The notes below the pieces were generated by a model. The model saw only the letters and a program-made list of their open reading frames with translations. It made no database searches and had not been told where the DNA came from. Both the position numbers and the translations under genes were made by a program. This document shows, piece by piece, positions 1 to 10,600 of a DNA stretch of 64,000 nt. Origin of the DNA: Capitulum mitella (taxonomy: Eukaryota; Arthropoda; Thecostraca; Pollicipedomorpha; Pollicipedidae); assembly GCA_030062745.1 (NCBI GenBank), contig CP099846.1, positions 8,553,432 through 8,617,431 on the forward strand, given 5' to 3'. The number at the start of each line of letters is the position of its first letter. Positions within the stretch are counted from its first letter, which is position 1.

Positions 1-699
1 TGGATGGATGGAGATTCCGGGTTATGAACGAGTATGGACGTCCACTTTTCGAACATTTGATATTAAGCCGACGACAATGTCTGCAACAAAACTATCTGAA
101 ATTTAGCCCAGACTCCCAGTAACATTCAGAAATATGCAGCAGTGCCGGCTAGAATACGTCTTTTGGAGGAAATGGTGCTGACTAAAAAGGGATCCCACAG
201 CACCCCTGGCACTCCGGAGCCAGCGACTGCCTCCTCTTCAGTGTGGCTGCTGTCACAGACGGTCAGATACGAGTACCGCTGCAGTGGCCAGCGTCGAGAT
301 AAGCGCCACAACGCTGTCATTTATCTCAGGGCATCACAGCTGGTCGCAGGATCCATTCTTTAGCCCACCTCTTGGCCGTGCAATTCGTTCAAGTCCATGC
401 CTTGACCTCAGACGACCGACCCATCAGTTGAATCTGTTTTTTCTTCAGTCGCCCGAGAATAAGAGGCGTTTTTCACGATCACTGATGTGCGCAGGCGATG
501 CAGACCAGGCACGGTGTCAGTCGCTGTGTAATATTCGCCAGTGGGACCTTCGGAGAAGAGCAGTTCGTTGTCTGGAAGGCATCATCAGTCCTGCGGGTTC
601 AGCAGTCCTGATCTGAAGTCTGAACGTTTTCCGAGGACACCCTGCCGGCGGACGAGTAGTCCGGGGCCGTCTGGTGGTCGATAAAAGCCTGCGCAGTGG
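1..699. other. Non-genic flank, no feature recognised
   Basis: Several short overlapping open frames exist on both strands, but none shows a domain, a signal peptide or a convincing splice signal. The base composition is ordinary and I see no repeat. It is probably intergenic DNA upstream of the Ly6 gene. Confidence 0.5.
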
Positions 700-1641
700 A
701 TTTAAAACTCCAGAGTTCTCATAAGCAAACACCAGCCGCCTCCGGCGAAAGCGTGCTGCGAATGCCGGCGACGTCGGCGAGCCGGGCCGGCGCTGCCCGC
801 CGCGGAGCTCGGCAGCTGATGTGCGGGAGCCGGGACAATCGGCGGTAGACGCGGCGGGTCGGACCGGCACCGCAGAGTGCCGATTTTGGTCGGCGGAGAC
901 GCCGTGAACGTCGTCAGGCTGCCGCCGTCTCGGACGGCCGCCGGCCGCCGCTGCGTGCTCCGGTGCCGCACGCACGGCCGAGTGCAGCGCGCGGCGACGC
1001 CCGACGGCAGCCGGCCCGCGCCCGGCCAAGGCTGGCGGTCGGCTAAATCAGGGATGGCGCGCGCCCGGCCGCCCGCTGCCAACCAGTCGGACGCGGCGGC
1101 CGCGGCGCGCGGCGCGGCGCTCGTCGGCGGCGTCGCGGCCGCGTCGGCAGTGGCCGTTGGTGCGGGCTGGCCGGCGGAGGTGGGCGCGCCGGCGGCGGAC
1201 GTGCGCGCCGATCGTTCCCGGCCGTGCGACCACAAGCTCAGTGGGCCCGGGCCGCCGCCACAGCCGCCCCAGGTCGGCGCCGCAGCCGGGCCGCGCGCTC
1301 CGCAGCAGGCTTCGACCGGCGCCGCCCGGCCGCGGACGGAGGCCGCGCCGGACGACCGGCCAGTGACGCGCCTCTCTGCTGACTCCGACTCCGTCTCTCC
1401 TGACTCCGACTCGAGCTCGGCGTGGTCAGAGACCGGTGCCGCCGGTGGCGGGCTCCCCGGCTGCCATGAGCCCCGGGCGGAAGTGCGAACTGGGCCCAGT
1501 TTCCGCCTCCGGACGTGTCCCTGCCGGCACCGGCTGAGCTGAGCTTCCGGAGCTCCTGCGAGAGCGTCCAGCTGGGTCGCCGGAGGTTCCGAGGGAGTGT
1601 CGAGGTCCCGCCGCCCGGACGGCCGGCCGCAGCCGGGTCCG
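700..1641 (+). promoter_or_regulatory. CpG island, probable promoter and 5' leader of the Ly6-type gene
   Basis: This stretch is extremely rich in CG dinucleotides and sharply different from the AT-rich sequence after 1850. It ends directly at the start codon at 1642, so it most likely holds the promoter and 5' untranslated leader. The long open frames across it on both strands are by-products of GC richness, being Ala/Arg/Pro-rich with no domain. No clear TATA box was seen, as usual for CpG-island promoters. The exact transcription start cannot be placed from sequence alone. Confidence 0.55.
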
Positions 1642-1681
1642 ATGTCTCTTCAGACTGCCGTCTCTCTCCTGGCCCTGACAG
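1642..1681 (+). CDS. Ly6-type gene, coding exon 1
   Basis: This exon holds the ATG and the first 13 codons of the signal peptide plus one base. The donor is GTAAGG at 1682. It sits at the 3' edge of the CpG island. The ATG context is weak at -3 (C), but no earlier in-frame ATG exists. The following intron of about 5.5 kb carries the large inverted repeat. Confidence 0.88.
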
Positions 1682-4600
1682 GTAAGGCGTGCCCTCTGCC
1701 TTGCGCTGGCGGTGACGAGACGCTGGCCGACTCGGCGCGCCGTGTCACGGCTGCATCGCCAGCGGCTATAAACTCCATGTTTGTAAATAGCGGTCTGACT
1801 TCCGCTGTCGGCTTCCCGTCTGACCAGAGGCAGCTGCATCCAGTTCACATTGCGATGAGCAAACGATTATTCAGAGCTGTTGTCGACTGCCGCTGCTCGG
1901 GCATCAGTACACATTCTTGCCACTCAGACGGTCCCTGGACATCCAGAACTGATGAAACCCGAACCCAAATATTTATAAACAGGTCATTTGCAGTGGAAAG
2001 AAAACTTTTCTGACGGAACTGAATAGCCCTGAGCAAGATGATAGTGTTTAAATACGAACGTTCAGACTTTTCTTGAAAGGTGTGTGATGCATATTTTCGT
2101 TTGGAAGTTAATATATTAGCTGTTTTACTACCAGACTCTCAACTGGTAGATCTGGGAGATCCAGCGATATGCTGAGAGGGCAAAATCTCTCTTCCATGCA
2201 GCCTAGCGTACATATGTGAATACATCAGTTACTTTTGGGAAACAGAAGACCCACCAATGACAGTTTGAAAAAAGGCCCCGATAAAACAAACATGGAAGGG
2301 GAAGGAATAACTGCATTCTGTTATTGAACCTCTTTTGTGGTTGTTGACGGATTCTAACAAAAACCAGCTCCTAACAAAAAGAGCATTTTCCATTTTTTTT
2401 CTTTTGCATGGAGAAGACTTGGCCCGATTTCCCCTGCACCTACCGATGGGGCTTGAAAACTTCGAAATTAGCTGGCGACAGTGTTATTTTTCTGGGGTGC
2501 CTGTCTGTGCTGGACTTGGAAGGGGCGTTTCGTGCCATTTCGTACGCATACATATTTGTTTGTAGAGATTCAGCATGGGCGCCAGGGGAAATGACACAGC
2601 ACCGGTGATCGGAGCATGGCAACATCCAAAGAACAGTCTGAAGACGTTCTTCGGCAAATGTCAAATACATCTTGACCCGACTGGCCAACTTCATCGCGCT
2701 GAAGTTTGCTGCCGTGTGCAAACATCGTGGCGGCTGTTAATAAACGATGGCGCTTGGGAGAATGTTCCCATTTTCGCCCCATGCGACACTCGCAACATTG
2801 AGCTATGCATGATTTTCGAGCTACAGCAGTAATCAGTGGTAGATGTGGAGGCTGATGATGTCAGTACTGGGACCGTGGTCCCGGGCTCCTAAACTGAAAA
2901 CGAACCTTGACCGATGCATTCAAACTTTGTGTAATCTGTGTTTCCGATTCCTGAGATGTTTATGCTCTTGTTATGCGTTATTTGAAAACGCATTGCTATT
3001 TTTCACCGACACCGAAACCCTTAAAAAGGCCTCATAGATTGTGCAAAGTAAAATCCACATACACCATAATTATAATTCAAGGGCTCAAGATTCAGTTATG
3101 ATCATGGAGTCTTGGTCGGCTCATCAGAATCTCTTTGCGTCCATTTGGCGGGTATTTCAGGAACAAAGGGTCGTGGTTTTAAGACATTACAAGACAAATG
3201 ATGTTTAAGCTTTGAGGAAAGATGCCGTGCATACGTTTTATAGCAGCCCAAAAACGGAAAAACCGTATGCGTGAAAACTGGACAGGATTACGTTGACAAA
3301 GATACAGTAAAACGACTCTTTGCGAGGAGCTTCGTGAAATTGTTAGACAGAAACGATCTTTGACAACTGACAAAGACACAGTTGCAATTCCTCTTGGGTT
3401 TGTTGGCTGAATGAATTATATGTCAAGAAGCACAACTGGAGATCGCGGGATAATGAGATGGTCTAGACCGCCCTACTTTTCAGAGATTCTAACATTTAGG
3501 CATGATAATAACTGGAAAGAAACGGTCTGTAACCCAAGCCTCACTCCACAACAGCTTTCCAAAAAAATCAGATATTTCGGAAATCTTCAGCGTGTCCGGG
3601 AGTTGTCCAGCGTTACCTTTGGTCTGATACCATGTGCTGATGGGAATGAGATGGGGTTGCTTTGTATCTATTTGGCTTGTTTTTGCCGCGTTTAAGTAAA
3701 ACATGTTCGCGGCACAAAATGTTGACAAAACGAACCCAAAATGCACGGTGTGCTGCAACCGCACACGAAATTTTTTATCTGTGATACGCACGCAGCGAAG
3801 AAAAACTCCGTAAAACCAGTCGCTCGTGGGTAGCCTTGTACTACATGGTGATGGCCGTGTGGCAGGACGTTCCAGACCGCGACGTCCGGCGGCGGCCGGC
3901 GCCCGTCCTCCGGACCAGAGCTACGCCGCTCTGTAATGCCAACACGGCACCGCTGCCAACACGGCAGCCGGAAAACACGCCCGGCCGCGTTTTCACCAAG
4001 CAGAGCGTGTCCTGAAACCGAATATAGCGTCGACAGCGGCGGAGGCGGACGGCGGCGCGCGCTGTCAGGCGAGATGTCCGACTGCGGAGACCTGGCGGTC
4101 CGAGGCTCCATATGGCGGGCCGCGGAGACTTGTGCACGGTGTGGTGTCCCAGTGCACAGCGCGGTGCGCACGACAGACTTGTGCTCGATTCCATTTCGCG
4201 GGAAATCAATTCCGAAACCGACCCATGGCCTGCTGAATCGATTCTGATTCTGACTTAACGTGTTTTTTTTTTGGCAAAATGGATTCCGATTCCAACTCAA
4301 AATGAAATGGGTCTATTCCGGAATCAATGCCACTTGAATCTACCCAATTGTAACGAGCCATTAGAATCGATTCCAATGCTTATCCACAGACAGCCGTGGT
4401 TCCACTCCGACACTGATTCAGCACTGTCGGAACTTATCATTGGAATCGATTTCAATTGCGGTTCTAGTCGGACCGGAAACGATTCCGGAATCGATTCTGA
4501 TTTCGGCGAAATCGAGCACACGTCTAGTGCACGGGGCTGGTCGGCACCCCTCGGACGATTGGAAATTGGACCACAGATGGATACACTTTGTAGAAGAACG

Positions 4601-7600
4601 CACCAAGCATTTCCTGACGATACTGGCGGATCCAATACCTGTGCTGTGAGGAGGGTGGGAAGTTCCATCCGTGTAACTTAACCTATGACGAAATGCTCAT
4701 TTCTCATCGGATTTTAGTCCCTTTGTATTGTGATTTCTGAAAATTAACGCACATGTGAGCAGACTTTTAACTTCGGTTTCGGAAAAAAATATCTCAAATG
4801 CCGTGAGAAAAGGGAGGCTGAAAGACTTGTTGTCCCCGGTATTTGTTATCTCATCACCGCCAAAGCGTGGTAAAAAAACGTTCCCGTGTCGGCTCTTCCA
4901 GCACTAGTGGCGTAAACCGATGCTAGAAACGTACCCGCCTGCGTTTGTCGCGTGCTGCGGAAGGTTCTGATGCTGGTAACGGGCGCACGTCTGGAGAGGC
5001 CCGGCTCCAGCACGCCCCGTTCAAACGCCACGGACCGCGGCCGCCAACACAAACGGCCGCAGAGGGTCGGTCGTGACGTCACGGCGCGTCTGTCGTTCCG
5101 CTGTTTCTGCCGCGAGTCACGCGGCTGTCGCGGCGGAGTCTGCCGCCGCCGTCCGGCGAGGCCGGAGAAGCCGAGCAGGTGTTCTCGGAAGTCCCGGCCT
5201 TGGCACTCGCGGGATTCCAGCCCTGTGTTCCGCGGGCGCTTGTGATCCGAGCGCTTCAAACGACTGCTGAAGCTCGCAACTTGAAACCTGCGAGAGCACT
5301 GGCAGAGGGCATCGAGCGTTTCAGAAGCGGTGGTAGCGGTAGTGGTTGCCCGCCTCCTGACCTGTCACGCAGCTGATTGCACGGTTACGTCACAGGAGGC
5401 AGAAGAAACTGATGTGCGCACCAGAAGGATATACTCTTGCTTGACTACATGCTCTTAGTGCTTTGCTTTGGGTTACACAGATGGACATTTCCCACCTTCT
5501 TCCCAGCACATGGTCTGGATCCACCAGTGTCACCAGGAATTACGTGATACGTTCTTCTATAAAGTGCACCCAACCGTCGCTCTTTTTCCAGTCGTCCAAG
5601 GGGTGCTGACCAGCCCCGTGTACTAGATGTGTGCTCGATTCCACCGGAATCAAAATCGACTCCGGAGTCGTTTCCAGTCAGGCCCGAGTCTGAATTGAAA
5701 TCGATTCCACTGAGAAGTTCCGACAGTGCTAAATCAGTGTCGGTGTTGAATCACGGGTATCTGCGGAATTGGGATTGGAGTCGATTCTAGTAAGTTCATA
5801 CGACTCAGTAGATTTTACGGCATTGATTCCGGAACAGACCCACTTCATTTTGAGTCGGACTGGAATTCATTTTCTTTTGAAAAGCCACGCTGAGTCAGAA
5901 TCAGAACCGATTCGACCAGCCATGAGTCGGATTCCGAGTTGATTTCCCGTGAAATGGAATCGAGCACAAGTCTGTCGTGCGCACCGCGCTGTGCACTGGG
6001 ACACCACACCGTGCACAAGTCTCCGCGGCCCGCCATATCGAGCCTCGGACCGCCAGGTCTCCGCAGTCGGACATCTCGCATGACAGCGCGCGCCGCCGTC
6101 TGCCTCCGCCGCTGTCGGCGCAATATCCGGTTTCAGGACACGCTCTGCTTGGTGAAAACGCGGCCGGGCGTGTTTTCCGGCTGCCGTGTTGGCAGCGGTG
6201 CCGTGTTGGCATAACAGAGCGGCGTAGCTCTGGTCCGGAGGACGGGCGCCGGCCGCCGCCGGACGTCGCGGTCTGGAAGGTTCCGCAGCACGGCCATCAC
6301 CATGTAGTACAAGGCTACCCACGAGCAACTGGTTTTACGGTGTTTTTCTTCGCTGCGTGTGTATCACAGATAAAAAATGTCGTGTGCGGTTGCAGCAAAC
6401 CGGGCATTTTTAGTTCATTCTGTAAACATTTTGTGTTGCGAATGTGGTTTTTTGGAACCATGGCAAAAGCAAACCAGAGACAAAACACATATTAATTCCA
6501 CGAGCACGGAGCACCAGACGAGAGCTAACGCCGGGCATCTCCCGGACATGCTTCCGCAGTGAGCAGTGTGCACTTCTGGGACATACATAAACATCGGAAA
6601 TTATTAAAGCAGGGACACAGAACAACAAATTTTTATTTCCGCGACTTCCTTGGGCCCACTGTGCAAAAATTTCTTTCGTGAATGTCATGGGAAGCAATGT
6701 ATCTGATTACCTTATGAGTCTCTCCTGGGCCCAATGAGCCCTTGTTCCTGGCACTCGGCATGTACAAGGTGAAACAAAAATCTGTGGTGCAGCAACTCTT
6801 CCGGAACATGTTTATTGCGAGACTGCAGCACTTTCACTCACAATAGGATGTTCACACTCCGTCAGGCGACCACTGTTGAACCTCTTGTAATTATTCATTA
6901 CATACTGAGCTCTTGTGTGTTTAGGCTTTCTCAATTAGAGGCCCAGCTTGCTGATAATACTAAATCTCTTTAGTGTTCAGTATCGATCATGGACGCAGCC
7001 TTTGATCTGCGATGTGCTAACTGTTTCGCGGGAAATATGACGCCGTTTTAGTTATGTTTTTTCGCTTAAATGAAGTTTTTTTATGCCAAGACAAATTCGG
7101 ATTTTACTTTCCAACGTAGACGTACTGTTCTGATAAAAACATTTTCGTTCTTCCAGTGATGCTGCTCATGGGAGCTACCAGAGCCGACGATGGATGTAAG
7201 GGTAAGCAAACGATTAATGTTCAACAAAACTGTTCGTCATGTCCTGAGCAGGTTCATCCTGCCGCACTTCGCGCAAGAATAACTGATTGATAACTTATCT
7301 TGCGATGACATATTTTAGGGTTTCCATGCCAGTTTAACTCACTGCTAGCCAATGCACTTGGCTAGCAGTCTTGTCTTGTCTTGAAAATGTCTTGCAAAAT
7401 CCTTTGTACTCAGTGATTACAAAGCTCTAACGGCAGGAAGTGATACATCGATATATTATAATGATATGGTAAATATTTTTGAAAGAATTTGATAGGTTGC
7501 GTAATTTTGCAGGAGTACGTTAAGGGCAAGGTCGACTTTCAGATGTAACAAGATATATTTACATCCCTTAGCGATACCATTATTTTTTGTACTTCGGTTT

Positions 7601-10600
7601 CTCACTTGATCTCTAGCGTTAAAGCTTTGGCTTCAATTCTTTCCAATGATCGCCGATCGAATCCAACTGCAGATATTGTTCGGGAAACTATCTCAGCTGT
7701 ATGTTTGCAACATATGCTATCCTTCCGCCAGTACACCTTTTCAAGGATTTTTCATTTGCGTGACGTTTCAGGACGCATAACGAATGTTTTCAGAAGCGTT
7801 CGACATACACTAGATATTTTCACGTCGTTTTCACTTCAACAAAACGGCAACAGAGTCGCAGTTGTTCTCTGTCACGCGCCGTGACGCGTGTGCCGGAGCC
7901 GTGCCGGTGCGGCCGGGACTGTTGAGACGCGTCTAACTGACCGCGCTGTTTCCCGCGCGGGCCGGGCGTGTAACTCCTGTGTCTCCTCGCCTCCGTAAGT
8001 AACGGCCGGCGCCGTTTGAACCGTCTGTCCCGCTTCGTGTTAGTCGATGTGGTAGTGTCGTAGCGGTTGCCGCCGGAGTCGCCGGACTCGGTGTTGTTTG
8101 CGTTTTGACTGGTCGGTGTCTTGTGATTGGCGCGTGGCGTTCCGTAATTCTGCTCCACTCTGCACGATCGTAAAGATGTTCGGAAGACTTTTCCGTGCGA
8201 CTGTCCCCGTTTCGGACGTCGTACAGAAATCGGTTAAAACCAAGAAGGTAACCCCGCACTGTCTGCATGAAAAGCCGGTCTGCGAGTGTCGTTATCCTCT
8301 CGGTTGTAGCTATTCGGTTCCCTCCCCCCCCCCCCAAAAAAAAACTGTCGGACGATATAGGCATTCACGTCAACTTTAGATATCATGCTGATTCATGAAC
8401 CGGGAAAATGACACGGCCACTTTTATTTGCTCCATTTTCAGGTAATTCACTCCATACTTTGCATTGAGCAACCAGACATAGTCCACTAACGGACCAGAAA
8501 GCCGTAGCAAGATGAAGCACTGCTGGAATATATCCGAACCTCTTAAGTTTTCAGTGCAGACGTCCCACAAGAAATGACATCTATACAATTAAGAATTCCC
8601 GAGTCGTAAAAAAGCTCAGTTAACAAATGGCTCTCAGTCATAATGGACAAAAAGTTGTTTTTACGCGAATTCATCAAAAGACGTCAAAAATATGTCGGCC
8701 GACATGCCTTCTAAAATCATAATGCAGTGCGAGATAATAGAAAGGGGGAAAATGATGGGTAATAATAAAAATGGCCTGTGCGTAAAAAAATGCATCCACA
8801 GACATCACTGCAGAGTTTAATGCTTTATGTTTACAGCGTCTTACCGACATTGTTCTCGAACATCCTGTTGTTTTTTTGTCACCTTGGTATAAGTTCGGGA
8901 GGGCTTATTGTCAATTATGGCTCAATGCAGCTTACGTAGGTTTCCTGGTGACCTAATCCGGATGCGTGAGTATGTTCAAACGCGCGGATTCTCTTTCGAT
9001 TACAGCTGCACCCTTGAATTTCTCATATGGCAAACAAGTAGATTCATTCATCACACCGTGAGATGCTCGTTGGATACGTATAAACGACAGACTTTTCTGT
9101 TAATAAAATTTTGAGAAACGAGTAAGTTTCAGTACAACTGGGAATCCACCTTTAGTGTATTTGACACGATTGGTAAGCGCGAAGTTATGTAGTCGTTTAG
9201 CTGCACTAAATGTAGCTCCTGGTGCAAAATTTACGCTAAGGTTTGATTAACAGCAGGTAAGCTGTATTTTGTTGATGATGTTTTGAAACAAAGAAATACA
9301 AGAAATTGAAGTTTCATTAGATTTTGCTAGGACCCGAATGTCTTACGCCGTTTAGCTCCTATCAGTCTAGATCAAGTACAACACGATTCACCCGAATTAC
9401 AGATCGCATGCCGGTGTGGCTGAGCTTAAAATTTCGTCACCTAGTCTATGAGCCTAGATTACGTACAATACGATTTGCCCTAATTAAAGATCGCATGCCT
9501 GAATTTAAAATTTCGTTGAGCCGTTTCTCTAAATGTTTGGGATGTGTAAATATTGCGTATGTGCTGTTCGTGTGTATTTAGGAAAATTGCTTGCGTGCTG
9601 AGGAACAGTCCATGTTTAAATCGAACCCCAAACTGCTGAACATTGCTAAGTAACTAGCTGCTACGTTCGTGACCTGCTTGTGCATGATCATATGTTTCTT
9701 AGGATCCTCAGGAGTGGTTCGTTAAACCGTAGCAGTCTCACCCTTAGGCATTTAAAGCCGTAGGAAAGGCCGTTGTCGATGAACTGGCTGTGCATGTCCT
9801 ATTTGTTGTTCTAAAGTTTGATGTGTTGAAAAGGTGCGTCCACCTTCATGCATTTGCACGTACTTTTGCAGCTATTTCAAGGTTGACGCCATTTTTGTCT
9901 TTGTGCAATAACTCTTGGCAAAACTTTTAGATGTTTTGGAGTCTCCTTGCAAGATAGTGCTGTCTTTGCGTTCGCGATCGTGATTTTCTCGACAGCGTGT
10001 TCTGAACCGCTCAACCAATTCCATGAACCGCAGATGAATAGCCAAGGGTATGAGCCAATGCAGGTGTTTGACAAAGTACGCTGTAAGGTATTTCTTGCGT
10101 GAATGGTTGCAGCGGATTAGCAATGTCGGTAGAAAACAGTGTTAATGCGCCCTGCGCCACCTTTCTTCTGTGGTAAACCCCTTATAAGGGACATGTGCGT
10201 TTGGGTGAAGCACTGGTGTCTGTGGAAGCTTCCTTATTATGTATCGGTAATCTGAATGTAAAAACGGCATTGACAAGAAAAAAAGGGATAGCTTGTAACG
10301 TTACATATCGGAGACATTTGGAATGCAGGATGGTCTTTGTTATCCTCTTAAAGAAATCAATACCATATGCTTCTTGTTGTGATCTTCACAACTCCTCATG
10401 TGTTGTCATACGATGAAAATTATTTGCGTTCGGTGAACTTCATTATCCCTGTAAAGATTTCGATTCTAGTAACGTCGCCAACTCGCTAAGATGGTTGCAG
10501 TAAATGTGGAGAAAGGCAGTGACTGGGGCAGCATTCCAATGCTTTGCTAGACCCCTGATGTATACCGGAATTATATCTACCACAGAAACTGATAAAGGTC

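Noticed and set aside
877-1542. Long open frame of 221 codons on the plus strand and overlapping ones on the minus strand
   Set aside because: They arise from CpG-island composition, are low in complexity, overlap on both strands and lack domains. The region fits a promoter and 5' leader better.
3692-4300. Open frames of 100-200 codons that recur at 5867-6328 and 5977-6495
   Set aside because: They are mirror copies inside the inverted repeat. The similarity reflects the DNA repeat and not conserved coding, and the frames are not domain-bearing.
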